Part shown: in pieces, positions 8,401 to 16,676 of the stretch | Numbering within the stretch: position 1 is the first letter of the stretch | Layout: each line of letters begins with the position of its first letter | Assembly: GCA_028712845.1 (NCBI GenBank) | Contig: JAQTPO010000003.1 | Span: forward strand, 1-31,644 | Length of the DNA: 31,644 nucleotides | DNA from: Dehalococcoidales bacterium | GTDB taxonomy: Bacteria; Chloroflexota; Dehalococcoidia; Dehalococcoidales; Fen-1064 | Reading direction: 5' to 3' | Notes under the pieces: generated by a model | Told to the model about the DNA's origin: nothing | What the model saw: the letters and a program-made list of their open reading frames with translations, nothing else | Databases searched by the model: none | Made by a program: the position numbers and the translations under genes

Positions 8401-9304
8401 GATGGGCGGCAAGATAGACCTTCTTTGCCTGACTCTTGCTGACGTGGGTGTAAATCTGAGTGGTGGTCAGACTGGCGTGCCCGAGAAGTTCCTGTACCAC
8501 TCTCAGGTCAGCCCCGCCATCCAGCAGGTGGGTGGCAAAGGTATGGCGTATGGTATGCGGATGCACTCTCTTGCCGATGCCGGTTTTTCTGGCGTACAGT
8601 TTTACAAGCTTTTGAATGCGTCGTTCAATCAGACGTTGTCCGTAGCGATTGATAAAGACGGCATCGGTTTTCTTGTTGTTTAATAGTTTCGGCCTGCCGT
8701 TTTTCAGATAGGCGGCAATCGCCGCGGCGGCGGGTTTGCCCATTAACACCAGGCGCTCTTTTAAGCCTTTGCCCATGACGCGGATTTCTCGCGTCTCCAT
8801 ATCAATCTGGTCGTGATTTAGATGCACCAGTTCGCTGACTCGCAATCCGGAGGCGTAAAGCAGTTCTAGTATGGCTCTATCACGCAGACCTACTGGTGTG
8901 GAAACATCAGGTGTCAGCAGAAATCTGTTTATCTCATCACCGGTAAGGTAGGACGGTAATTTTTTATCCAGCTTGGGTGAGGATATTTTTTCCAGCGGAT
9001 TTTCCTGTATCAGCCCTTCTTTTTGCAGGTAAACATAAAAAGAGCGTATTGCGGATAATTTACAGGTGATGCTCGTTTTTGCCACGCGCTGGTCCATCAA
9101 TGACATAATATAATCGCGCAAGATTTGTTTATTGACTTTATCCAGCGAGTCAATTTTGTTTTTTTGAAGGAAAGGGAAGAAGCCCTTTTGCGTGCCGCGG
9201 ATACTATTGCCTACCAGCGAGCTATAGTAGGAGCGTATGGTGTAAGGCGATGCATTCCGTCCCACTTTCAGATAATCGATGTACCTGCTGATGAGCTGTT
9301 GCAT
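8372..9304 (-). CDS. xerC: XerC/XerD-type tyrosine recombinase
   Basis: A 310-residue tyrosine recombinase with the SAM-like DNA-binding N-terminal domain (about 1-100) and the catalytic C-terminal domain. Catalytic residues are all present: Arg155 (ASGLRVSEL), Lys179 (VMGKGLKER), His250 and Arg253 (HPHTIRHTF), His276 (LLGHASL) and the nucleophile Tyr285 (TQIYTHVS). This matches cellular Xer proteins that resolve chromosome dimers at dif rather than phage integrases, and the location in a dprA-topA cluster supports a housekeeping role. The XerC versus XerD (or single XerA-type) distinction cannot be made here. ATG start with AGGA nine bases upstream. Confidence 0.93.
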   Translation of the reverse strand: MQQLISRYIDYLKVGRNASPYTIRSYYSSLVGNSIRGTQKGFFPFLQKNKIDSLDKVNKQILRDYIMSLMDQRVAKTSITCKLSAIRSFYVYLQKEGLIQENPLEKISSPKLDKKLPSYLTGDEINRFLLTPDVSTPVGLRDRAILELLYASGLRVSELVHLNHDQIDMETREIRVMGKGLKERLVLMGKPAAAAIAAYLKNGRPKLLNNKKTDAVFINRYGQRLIERRIQKLVKLYARKTGIGKRVHPHTIRHTFATHLLDGGADLRVVQELLGHASLTTTQIYTHVSKSQAKKVYLAAHPLAQENKNE

Positions 9305-9372
9305 AAATTTATTCCTAAAGGAGAGTTCACGAGTGCCGTTCTCATTTGCCGTCCCGACAGGCTGTTCGAAAT

Positions 9373-9454
9373 GTCATTGCGAGCTTAGCGAAGCAGTCGC
9401 TGGGAGGATGGGAATTTCCCCACCTTGAGATACATTCGCTTTGCTCAGTATGAC
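9373..9454. repeat. 82-bp palindromic repeat with hybrid ends
   Basis: The left end is GTCATTGCGAG, as at 6229, but the right end is CTCAGTATGAC, the reverse complement of the GTCATACTGAG end at 7088. It lies between topA and xerC and would form a hairpin in the operon transcript. Confidence 0.65.
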
Positions 9455-9465
9455 ATATGGTTCCT

Positions 9466-11607
9466 TTATTCCTGTGCAACTCCCACGGCGGTCTTAGTCT
9501 CCGCGAGCTTTTCCCTGTACTTGCATTTGGTGCATTTTGCATTGCCTTCCTTGTATTCGACCATCAGACCGCCGCAATCAGGGCAGGGCTTGGAAAGAGG
9601 CTTGGCGCTGGCGGCAAAGGTGCATTTCGGATAACTGCTGCATCCATAAAAGATTTGCCTTTTCTTGTTAAACCGCTGTATTAATTCACTGCCGCATTCC
9701 GGGCATTTCACCCCCGTTTTAATTTGATAAGAGCGGGTAGTTTTGCATTCCGGATAACCTGTACAGGCGAGGAATTTGCCGAAACGCCCCATTTTGATTG
9801 CCATCGGCTTGCCGCATTTGTCACAGACTTCATTGGTCAACTCGACCGGTGTCTCCACTTTAACGATGTCTGTCGAGGCTTTCTTCAGGTCATTTTCAAA
9901 GGGCGTGTAGAAATTATGAACGACAGTTTTCCACGCTTTCTTCTGAGTGGCAATTTCGTCGAGGTCGTCTTCCATACGCGCCGTAAAATCAATGTCAACA
10001 ATGTTCGGGAAGTTCTTAATGAGCAGGTCGGTGACCAGCATGCCAAGCTCGGTAGGCTTGAAAATGCCGCTGGTTTTGGTGACATATTCCCGCCCTTTGA
10101 TTGCCAGCATGATAGACGCATAAGTGCTGGGGCGTCCGATGCCGCGTTCTTCGAGCATTCTAATTAAACTGGCTTCTGTAAAGCGTGATGGCGGTTGTGT
10201 GAAGCGTTGTTCCGAAAAAAGCTCGATAAGTTTGAGCAAGTCTCCTTTATCCAGCGTAGGTAATGGAGCTCGACTTGCATCCTCTTCGGTTTTGCCCTCT
10301 TCTCTGTTATAAAGCACGGTGAAACCGAGGAAACGGTTGACCGAGCTCGATGTGCGGAAAAGGTAGCTGTCCTTTACGCCATTACATTTAGCTTCGATAT
10401 CAACTGTGGTGTTATCGAAAAGAGCGGCGGACATCTGGCTGGCAACCATGCGGTTCCAGATTAACTGATAAAGCTTGAATTGATTGGATGCCAGATAAGG
10501 TTTCACCACTTCCGGAGTGCGGTGGATTTTAGTGGGGCGGATAGCTTCATGGGCTTCCTGTGCGCCTTTGACTGCCCGGGTAAAAACACGGGTGTGAGGC
10601 GGCACGTACTCAGCTCCGTATTTCTCGTTGATGAACTCTCTCGTTTCCTCAAGAGCGCTGCGGGCTACATTAGTAGAATCGGTTCTCATATACGTAATTA
10701 AACCGACGCTCTCTTCCTTCCCGATGGGCAAACCCTCATAAAGTTGCTGGGCGAGCATCATCGTTTGCTCGGCAGAGAAACGGAGTTTGTACCAGGCTTC
10801 CTGTTGTAATGTGCTGGTGATGAAAGGCGGTGCCGGCTGACGTACTACCTTTTTGACTTTTATCTTACTGACTGTATATTTTGCCTCTTCCAGTTTACCT
10901 TTCAGATTGTCTGATTTTTGCTGGTTATCGACAACGAGTTTGGTGCCATCTGCTAATCCCACCAGCTGGGCACGGAAGTGTGCGGCTTTCGGTGAGTCTT
11001 TGGGTGTTAATTCCGCCTCAATCACCCAGTATTCTTCGGGGACGAATTTCTCGATTTCTCGTTCACGGTCAACGATGATTCTCAGGGCGACTGATTGGAC
11101 TCTGCCGGCGGATAAGCCCCGTCTGACCTTCTGCCAGAGCAGTGGGCTGAGTTTATAGCCCACAAGGCGGTCAAGAACACGCCGCGCCTGTTGCGCATCA
11201 ACCAGGTGCATATCGATAGAACGGGGATGCTTGAAAGCCTCCTGAACTGCCTCTTCGGTGATTTCATGGAAAACAACTCTTTTAAATGGCGTCCCATCTT
11301 GCTGTATCATCGCCGCCAGGTGCCAGGCAATAGCTTCTCCTTCACGGTCAGGGTCGGTGGCGAGGTAGATGGTGCCTACATTCTTGCCGGCATCCTTAAG
11401 CTCTTTGACCGTTTTGCTCTTGGTTCTGGGCACGACGTATTTAGGCTCGAAATCATGCTCGATGTCCACGCCTAATCGGCTCTTGGGCAAATCTCTGATA
11501 TGCCCCATAGATGCCTTGAGGTTATATTTATTGCCCAGGATGCGCCCGAGCGTTCTTGCTTTAGCCGGGGATTCGACGATAACCAGGTTTTTTTTGCTGT
11601 TACTCAA
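9466..11607 (-). CDS. topA: DNA topoisomerase I with three zinc ribbons
   Basis: A 713-residue type IA topoisomerase that relaxes negative supercoils. The N-terminal TOPRIM domain carries TDPDREGE (Asp85, Asp87, Glu89) and the nucleophile is Tyr306 in LITYMRTDS. The C-terminus has three four-cysteine zinc ribbons: Cys595/598/615/621, Cys635/638/656/662 and Cys675/678/692/695. The start is TTG with GGAG six bases before it, giving MSNSKKNLVIVESP, the normal family beginning. It overlaps the end of dprA by 8 bases, implying translational coupling. The dprA-topA-xerC order is common in bacteria. Confidence 0.97.
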   Translation of the reverse strand: MSNSKKNLVIVESPAKARTLGRILGNKYNLKASMGHIRDLPKSRLGVDIEHDFEPKYVVPRTKSKTVKELKDAGKNVGTIYLATDPDREGEAIAWHLAAMIQQDGTPFKRVVFHEITEEAVQEAFKHPRSIDMHLVDAQQARRVLDRLVGYKLSPLLWQKVRRGLSAGRVQSVALRIIVDREREIEKFVPEEYWVIEAELTPKDSPKAAHFRAQLVGLADGTKLVVDNQQKSDNLKGKLEEAKYTVSKIKVKKVVRQPAPPFITSTLQQEAWYKLRFSAEQTMMLAQQLYEGLPIGKEESVGLITYMRTDSTNVARSALEETREFINEKYGAEYVPPHTRVFTRAVKGAQEAHEAIRPTKIHRTPEVVKPYLASNQFKLYQLIWNRMVASQMSAALFDNTTVDIEAKCNGVKDSYLFRTSSSVNRFLGFTVLYNREEGKTEEDASRAPLPTLDKGDLLKLIELFSEQRFTQPPSRFTEASLIRMLEERGIGRPSTYASIMLAIKGREYVTKTSGIFKPTELGMLVTDLLIKNFPNIVDIDFTARMEDDLDEIATQKKAWKTVVHNFYTPFENDLKKASTDIVKVETPVELTNEVCDKCGKPMAIKMGRFGKFLACTGYPECKTTRSYQIKTGVKCPECGSELIQRFNKKRQIFYGCSSYPKCTFAASAKPLSKPCPDCGGLMVEYKEGNAKCTKCKYREKLAETKTAVGVAQE

Positions 11608-12724
11608 CTTTTACTCCATAAACTTCTCGGGCTTCACGAGCCAGTACATATTTCATACTTCCGGTTGATTTTACCAGTCCTTTCAACTCCATCATTGCCA
11701 GTGTACTGCTAACGGTTGATACCGGCAAGCCGCTGCCGGCACAAATCTCATCGATGTGGGACGGTTCTGCCGATAATTTTTTCAACAGTAATGATTCCGT
11801 GTCCGATGCGGGGGTGATCTCCTTAAACTCCAATTGCTGAGCGACCGCGCGGAGGTTTAGCTCTTCAAGGATGTCCTGACAATTCTGCACCAGCTTGGCG
11901 CCTTCCTGGATGAGGTGATTGGTGCCTCTGCTGGTGGGGGAGAGAATACTACCCGGCACGGCGAGCACGTCGCGGTTCTGCTCTAATGCCAGGTCGGCGG
12001 TGATGAGAGCGCCACTTGATTCTCCGGCTTCTGTTACCAGAACTCCCAGACTCATCCCGCTCAGAATGCGATTACGGCGGGGGAAGTGCTCCGGCTTCGG
12101 TTTCGTGCCCAGAGGATATTCGCTGACGAGCGCGCCGTTTTCTATTATACGTTTTGCCAGACCGGCATTTTCTGCCGGATATATCGTGTCCAGTCCGCAG
12201 GCAGAGACAGCGATGGTTCTCCCTCCGGCTTCCAGAGCCGCGTGGTGAGCCACAGTATCGATACCGCGTGCCAGTCCGCTGACGACGGTTATTTTATTGT
12301 GCGCCAGGTCAGTGACGATTTCTTCTGTAACCTGTCTGCCGTAAACAGTTGCCCTCCTGGTGCCGACTACTGCCAGGCACCATTCATCCTCCGGTAATAT
12401 TGTCCCTTTCACGTAGAGTATCGGCGGGTAATCATATATTTCTTTGAGACGAGACGGGTATATACCTTCATCATGCCATGTCAACGCTTGTACTCCGTAA
12501 CGTTCCATTTTCTCCATCTCTGTGTCCAGAGAAAGGCGCGGACGCCATGCGGTGATGCCACGAACGATACTGTCATCGAGTCGCGCTTTCTTCAATTCAC
12601 CGGCAGGGGCTTTCCATGCTTCTTCAAGGTTGCCGAAGTAACTCTCGAGTTGGCCAAGCCTGACACGTCCGATGCCGGGAATGAAACTGAATCCTATCCA
12701 GTACTTAAGGTCTTTTTTATTCAT
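11600..12724 (-). CDS. dprA: DNA processing protein DprA (Smf)
   Basis: A 374-residue protein that in naturally transforming bacteria protects incoming single-stranded DNA and loads RecA. It has an N-terminal helix-hairpin-helix/SAM-like part (IPGIGRVRLG near 15-24), the extended Rossmann domain with VGTRRATVYG (120-129), SGLARGID (149-156) and FPRRNRILSG (214-223), and a C-terminal winged helix (about 310-370). The ribosome binding site is weak (CTGAAG next to the ATG). A promoter with an extended -10 lies just upstream, so this is probably the first gene of the minus-strand operon. No other competence genes are in view. Confidence 0.95.
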   Translation of the reverse strand: MNKKDLKYWIGFSFIPGIGRVRLGQLESYFGNLEEAWKAPAGELKKARLDDSIVRGITAWRPRLSLDTEMEKMERYGVQALTWHDEGIYPSRLKEIYDYPPILYVKGTILPEDEWCLAVVGTRRATVYGRQVTEEIVTDLAHNKITVVSGLARGIDTVAHHAALEAGGRTIAVSACGLDTIYPAENAGLAKRIIENGALVSEYPLGTKPKPEHFPRRNRILSGMSLGVLVTEAGESSGALITADLALEQNRDVLAVPGSILSPTSRGTNHLIQEGAKLVQNCQDILEELNLRAVAQQLEFKEITPASDTESLLLKKLSAEPSHIDEICAGSGLPVSTVSSTLAMMELKGLVKSTGSMKYVLAREAREVYGVKVE

Positions 12725-12739
12725 CTTCAGAGCATAGTT

Positions 12740-12769
12740 ATTCTAGCACAGGGATTGAATTTAGGACAA
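12740..12769 (-). promoter_or_regulatory. putative promoter of dprA-topA-xerC
   Basis: On the reverse strand TTGTCC (12764-12769) and TAGAAT (12740-12745) are 18 bases apart, with TGC immediately before the -10 box (extended -10). The 5' leader would be only about 10 bases. Confidence 0.5.
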
Positions 12770-12790
12770 TGGCGCATGTTACCAATGTGT

Positions 12791-14005
12791 TCAGTCTTTG
12801 GTCCCCCACAACAGAAGGGAACAAATTAGCGTAATGACAAAAAGCCCGACACCGACTGTGGTAAAGGCAGTGCTGAAGCTGAATTGGTCAATCAACTTGC
12901 CCATAATCGGCAAGAGAAGGGCAGGACCGCCGCGACTGGCAAAATAATAGACACCGAGAATCGTTGAGCGGTTACGCGCGGAAACGTTACTGATAACGTA
13001 TGACTCTGCAACCGGCATCGCGACGTACATGCAAATACCCATTGCCAGCAGAACGAAAGGAAGAAGCCACCAGTGAGCGCCCAGGCTCAGCAGGTAAACA
13101 ATAGGACCAGCCGCCAGGCTAACGGTCAGCATTACAGGAATTTTACCAACACGGTCGGAGATAGACCCTCCCCACGGTCCTGCCACCAGACCAGCGATGT
13201 GAGGGAGTGAAAGGACGGCGGCAGCGACCCAGCCGGCGCCGTGGAACTTATCAACCACCAGCAGAGGAATAAATGTTATTGCAGAATAAACGAAGACCTG
13301 CACGGCGATACCCATCGTCACGAAAGCAATCATACGGCGTAAATGACCTCGTGTATTAATATGGATGGTGAAGCTGTCAGTTTGCGCTTTTTGTGGTAAA
13401 TCCCCAAGGTGACGGCGTTTTAGCAGTGAATAGAGATAGATGCCATAAATAATGGTCGGGACAGTCATCAGAATATAAAAGCCGCGCCATGTCAGGAAAA
13501 TAGCCAGTGCAGCAGCAAGAAGCGGGACTGCGATGTTGGCTGCGGTGCCGCCTATTTGATGAAGACCGAGTGCCTGCCCCCGTTTTTCAGGAGGAGTGGC
13601 ATCGGAAATTAATGGTGAGGCTGAAGGATGATAGCCGCCGCCGATAATTCCCATAAGCAGCATGGCAATTACCATCACCAGATAGTTTGGAGCAATGCCG
13701 GCAATCAGTCCACAGATGGCTACACCCACCACGCCGACGGTAATCAGTATCCTCGGTGCTACACGGCCGCCGAGCCACCCGGCGGGTAAATTGCTGATAC
13801 CGTAGGCAAAAGTATAGGCAGAGGTGAGCCAAGCTATCTGGGAATAGTCCAGATTAAAACTGTCACGGATAGCAGGGGAGAGCGGCTGGATGAGGAATCC
13901 CGGAATGTGGTGCATAAAGTGCGCTAAAATAAAAAGAGGCACCAGACCGGAGAAGAATGTCTTTAGGTTAGCCTTAATAGAATTAGTTTTGCCAGTTATA
14001 TTCAT
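12791..14005 (-). CDS. major facilitator superfamily transporter
   Basis: A 404-residue integral membrane protein with about 12 hydrophobic segments. The motif A-like loop GWLGGRVAPR lies between TM2 and TM3 (about 77-86) and a second copy, GSISDRVGK, lies in the C-terminal half. The overall style (YHPSASPLISDATP, then GQALGLHQIGG) resembles the MFS group that includes drug/proton antiporters and fosmidomycin-resistance-type carriers. The substrate cannot be told. ATG at 14003-14005 lacks a clear ribosome binding site. It converges on no gene and is separated from dprA by 66 bases, so it may share the dprA direction but not its promoter. Confidence 0.87.
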   Translation of the reverse strand: MNITGKTNSIKANLKTFFSGLVPLFILAHFMHHIPGFLIQPLSPAIRDSFNLDYSQIAWLTSAYTFAYGISNLPAGWLGGRVAPRILITVGVVGVAICGLIAGIAPNYLVMVIAMLLMGIIGGGYHPSASPLISDATPPEKRGQALGLHQIGGTAANIAVPLLAAALAIFLTWRGFYILMTVPTIIYGIYLYSLLKRRHLGDLPQKAQTDSFTIHINTRGHLRRMIAFVTMGIAVQVFVYSAITFIPLLVVDKFHGAGWVAAAVLSLPHIAGLVAGPWGGSISDRVGKIPVMLTVSLAAGPIVYLLSLGAHWWLLPFVLLAMGICMYVAMPVAESYVISNVSARNRSTILGVYYFASRGGPALLLPIMGKLIDQFSFSTAFTTVGVGLFVITLICSLLLWGTKD

Positions 14006-14125
14006 ATAATAGAAGATATACGATAAACCCTTACGCTAAATCGGCACATTAAGAGTAATTCTAGCAGATTTTGAGAAGTAGTGCTGAAAGGATTTGCAAT
14101 CGCCCGGAGAATATACTGATTGTGA

Positions 14126-14166
14126 GATTGCCACGTCATCCCGCCTCAGGCGGGCTTCCTCGCAAT
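14126..14166. repeat. short REP-like palindrome between genes
   Basis: CCCGCCTCAGGCGGG at 14140-14154 is a perfect hairpin flanked by fragments of the GTCATTGCGAG family (ATTGCCACGTCATC on the left, CTCGCAATGG on the right). Confidence 0.5.
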
Positions 14167-14220
14167 GGTTAAACCAACCGAAAGCAAACCAAATCCTATT
14201 GGAGCTGGGAGATATTTTCC

Positions 14221-14700
14221 TTATCCAATCTGAGCAAAGAGCACTACATAATTCTTGCCGTAGGCTTTAGCGCATTTAGGACAGGTGGTATAAGAGAAGT
14301 AGAGTTTGTTTATTGCCTTACCTTTTGACTTTACATAATCATTCATCACCTGTGCCCACTTACCCGCATCTTGATAAGGACCTTCAAAGACCTTGGTCAG
14401 GAAAGTGCCTGAGATGGTTGTCATTTTAGCGCCCGGCACTTCTTTGGACACATCGATGTAAATATCCGAGCCCCACATCGATTTCTCGTCGGTCAGCATT
14501 AACTGATAGGGAGCTTCGGCTTGAGCTGCTTTTATCAGGTCCATGTTCTTGACTACTTTACTGCCCATATTGAGGGGTATGTGGAAGAAGCTGGTGACGT
14601 GGTCCTTAACGAATGGCTTAAAAGTCCATGAAACCTCTTTCTCCTGCCAGGGTGTGGGGTCGAAAGGCGCGCAACAACCGGTCGGTTTTACCTGTTCCAT
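14221..14700 (-). CDS. conserved small protein, possibly GyrI-like; function unknown
   Basis: The chosen start is the ATG at 14698-14700 (MEQVKPTGCC), giving 159 residues. An ATG 15 bases further upstream overlaps the GGAGGG ribosome binding site that serves this one, so the longer version is unlikely. The protein has an N-terminal CC pair at 9-10, a WxxKxF segment, a central block DEKSMWGSDIYI, a long VFEGPYQDAGKW stretch, and a C-terminal TTCPKCAKAYGKNYVVLF with a CxxC pair. The alternating strand/helix pattern could be a GyrI-like small-molecule-binding domain, but this is uncertain. It has its own strong promoter at 14734-14762. Confidence 0.75.
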   Translation of the reverse strand: MEQVKPTGCCAPFDPTPWQEKEVSWTFKPFVKDHVTSFFHIPLNMGSKVVKNMDLIKAAQAEAPYQLMLTDEKSMWGSDIYIDVSKEVPGAKMTTISGTFLTKVFEGPYQDAGKWAQVMNDYVKSKGKAINKLYFSYTTCPKCAKAYGKNYVVLFAQIG

Positions 14701-14733
14701 TGTATTTCCCTCCATATTTTTTCGGGTCTATGT

Positions 14734-14762
14734 ATGTTAGCAGAGAATTAAGAAATTGACAA
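14734..14762 (-). promoter_or_regulatory. strong promoter of the 159-residue protein gene
   Basis: Reverse strand: TTGTCA (14757-14762), a 17-base spacer ending in TGC, then TAACAT (14734-14739). Both a good -35 box and an extended -10 are present. Confidence 0.65.
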
Positions 14763-14818
14763 TGGGGATGTAACTTGTCATATCAGTGCAGGCTGGTATC
14801 CAGACGAGTAAATAATAT

Positions 14819-14843
14819 GGATTCCCGCGAAGGCGGGAATGAC
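14819..14843. repeat. REP-like hairpin
   Basis: ATTCCCGC-GAAG-GCGGGAAT is a perfect 8-bp stem with a tetraloop, flanked by GG and GACAG. It belongs to the same class of dispersed palindromes as 14140-14154. Confidence 0.55.
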
Positions 14844-14870
14844 AGTAGGGAAAAACTATTCAGCTTATCT

Positions 14871-15158
<288 letters not shown>

Positions 15159-15250
15159 TCATATCCTTATAATGGTCTTTTGTCTAATACATCGGATAAG
15201 ATAGTGGCTCGATTATAAGGGAAAGCGTATAAGGTTTTTGTGCAGGATAG

Positions 15251-15340
<90 letters not shown>

Positions 15341-15413
15341 AGTCCTGAAATAATGATGTCCTTAGTCTTAAGTTTACGCTTTGGGACTTCTTTTTGTAAA
15401 GACCCGGTTTGAC

Positions 15414-16016
15414 TCAGCAATCCCCGGAGCATTCCCCCGCTATTTTCAGCAGTTTCACAATCTTCTTTTCGTCGATGTCGCTGAGTGTTTTTATCTTGAT
15501 GTGTCTCATTGTTTTGCCGCTGCCTTCAAAAAGAGCCAGCTCTTCTTTTGTCAGTCCGTTAATCGAGAATCCCAGATTGACGTGGTCTCTCAGCGCGCCG
15601 ATATAAAATTGCCCGTTGGAAAAAGCGGGGACACCCCACTTCATTTCCTCTTTCACATCCGGGAATGTTTTCAGGATGATGTCCCGCAATTCGAGGCAGA
15701 TTTCCTTCTGCGGCGATTTCTGCTTTTCAATGTATCCTTTTACTTTTTCGTCCATGTTCAATCTGGACTCCTGAACCAGTCGTTCCTTTTTAGCTCTAGG
15801 CCACCTTTTAATCTGTTTCTCTCGCCTCATCGCTTCAGACATATTTCCGCATTTTTCAGAATAAACCAGTGCCACCGGTCTATGCATGGAAGTGTATCTC
15901 GCTCCGGTCCCGTTGTTATGTTTTTTTAGCCGCTTTTCTATATCAACGGTTATGCCTGAATACAACGAGTCGTCTCTGCACCTGACCATATAAAAGGACC
16001 ATTCTTTATCACTCAT
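15414..16016 (-). CDS. fusion of a YhbQ-type GIY-YIG domain and a DUF1801 domain
   Basis: The open frame extends further upstream, but that part is only translated tRNA sequence. The likely start is ATG 16014-16016 (MSDKEWSFYM), giving 200 residues. Residues 7-82 are a GIY-YIG domain of the YhbQ/UPF0213 type (FYMVRCRDDSLYSGIT, then Arg29, HNNGTGARYT, Glu66, IKRWPRAKKERL). Residues 88-200 are a DUF1801/YdhG-type domain (MKWGVPAF at 125-132, IGALRDHVNLGF). These two domains are normally separate proteins. An AGGAG 12 bases before Met88 leaves open that the second domain can also be translated alone. The gene starts 29 bases after tRNA-Ser(CGA) and ends 73 bases before tRNA-Ser(GGA). Confidence 0.82.
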   Translation of the reverse strand: MSDKEWSFYMVRCRDDSLYSGITVDIEKRLKKHNNGTGARYTSMHRPVALVYSEKCGNMSEAMRREKQIKRWPRAKKERLVQESRLNMDEKVKGYIEKQKSPQKEICLELRDIILKTFPDVKEEMKWGVPAFSNGQFYIGALRDHVNLGFSINGLTKEELALFEGSGKTMRHIKIKTLSDIDEKKIVKLLKIAGECSGDC

Positions 16017-16045
16017 TGTTTCCCGGTTGTATAAATGACAGGCGG

Positions 16046-16136
16046 TGGCGGAGAGGGTGGGATTCGAACCCACGCTCCACCATAAGTGGAGACCGCTTTT
16101 CGAGAGCGGCACCATGAACCACTCGGACACCTCTCC
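16046..16136 (-). tRNA. tRNA-Ser(CGA)
   Basis: Reverse strand class II tRNA. The acceptor is GGAGAGG/CCTCTCC, the anticodon stem CCGCT/AGCGG encloses loop CTCGAAA with anticodon CGA (16100-16102), the variable arm is CTCCAC-TTAT-GTGGAG, and the T arm is GTGGG-TTCGAAT-CCCAC. CCA is encoded. Its last 29 bases are identical to those of tRNA-Ser(GGA). Confidence 0.95.
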
Positions 16137-16147
16137 AAACTTCAAAT

Positions 16148-16176
16148 ATTATCTCAAAATGTTGACCAATAAGCAA
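16148..16176 (-). promoter_or_regulatory. putative promoter of tRNA-Ser(CGA) and downstream genes
   Basis: Reverse strand: TTGCTT (16171-16176), a 17-base spacer, GATAAT (16148-16153), with transcription expected near 16141, five bases before the mature tRNA 5' end. Confidence 0.45.
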
Positions 16177-16272
16177 TATCTAAGAACTTTCAGGGAAGGA
16201 TTTGTTTGGGTTTGGCTTCTATTAATTAAGTTATATAGATGGGAAGACAGGATACCGAATTACTCTCTGATT

Positions 16273-16665
16273 TTAATGAATATCCCACATAAAATAGAAA
16301 CTGCTATGTTCATCGCCTTCAAACCTGACGTGAGCCGTGATGACCTGACCGATTCTTAACTTGGAGACATTCTCATCGGTGCGTACCAGAAGTTGTTGCC
16401 CAATTTTATCACTGGTCATGTTCGGGGTGCCGGGCACATTCTGGGAAGTCTGAATCTCAATTGTCAGCACCCACGGCAGACTGCCTTCTCCCTCCTGGAT
16501 TGCAACAGTCTCAGCGGTAACAATGCTGTCATTGGGTGCTGCAGGCACCTGGACAGGAGGTGAGGTGGTTACGGGAGCTTCATCGGTACAGGAAACAACA
16601 GTCAACGACAGTAAAACTACCGGTAAAATTGATACCAGTAGTAGAGTTATATTTATGCTGTTCAT
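16273..16665 (-). CDS. putative lipoprotein, function unknown
   Basis: A 130-residue protein with a type II signal peptide: a hydrophobic stretch at 6-22 followed by the lipobox VVSC with Cys26 as the lipidation site, then a Pro/Thr-rich linker (about 30-48). The mature domain contains short alternating beta-like segments (WVLTIEIQTSQN, GQQLLVRTDENV, GQVITAHVRFEG), suggesting a small beta-barrel (OB-like), but no family is recognised. It begins 11 bases after the typA stop and is probably cotranscribed with typA, although its ribosome binding site is weak. Expected to be anchored on the outer face of the membrane. Confidence 0.7.
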   Translation of the reverse strand: MNSINITLLLVSILPVVLLSLTVVSCTDEAPVTTSPPVQVPAAPNDSIVTAETVAIQEGEGSLPWVLTIEIQTSQNVPGTPNMTSDKIGQQLLVRTDENVSKLRIGQVITAHVRFEGDEHSSFYFMWDIH

Positions 16666-16676
16666 TCGCCGACTAT

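Noticed and set aside
8372..9304. XerC-like recombinase as integrase of a mobile element
   Set aside because: It lies in a housekeeping dprA-topA cluster, has the size and motifs of cellular Xer proteins, and no adjacent tRNA or attachment repeats are seen.
14701..14715. Earlier ATG for the 159-residue protein
   Set aside because: The GGAGGG that serves the ATG at 14700 directly follows and overlaps this upstream ATG, so the longer start would have no ribosome binding site of its own.
16017..16145. N-terminal extension of the GIY-YIG-DUF1801 frame
   Set aside because: The extra 43 codons are translated tRNA-Ser(CGA) sequence. The ATG at 16014-16016 starts the recognisable domain.
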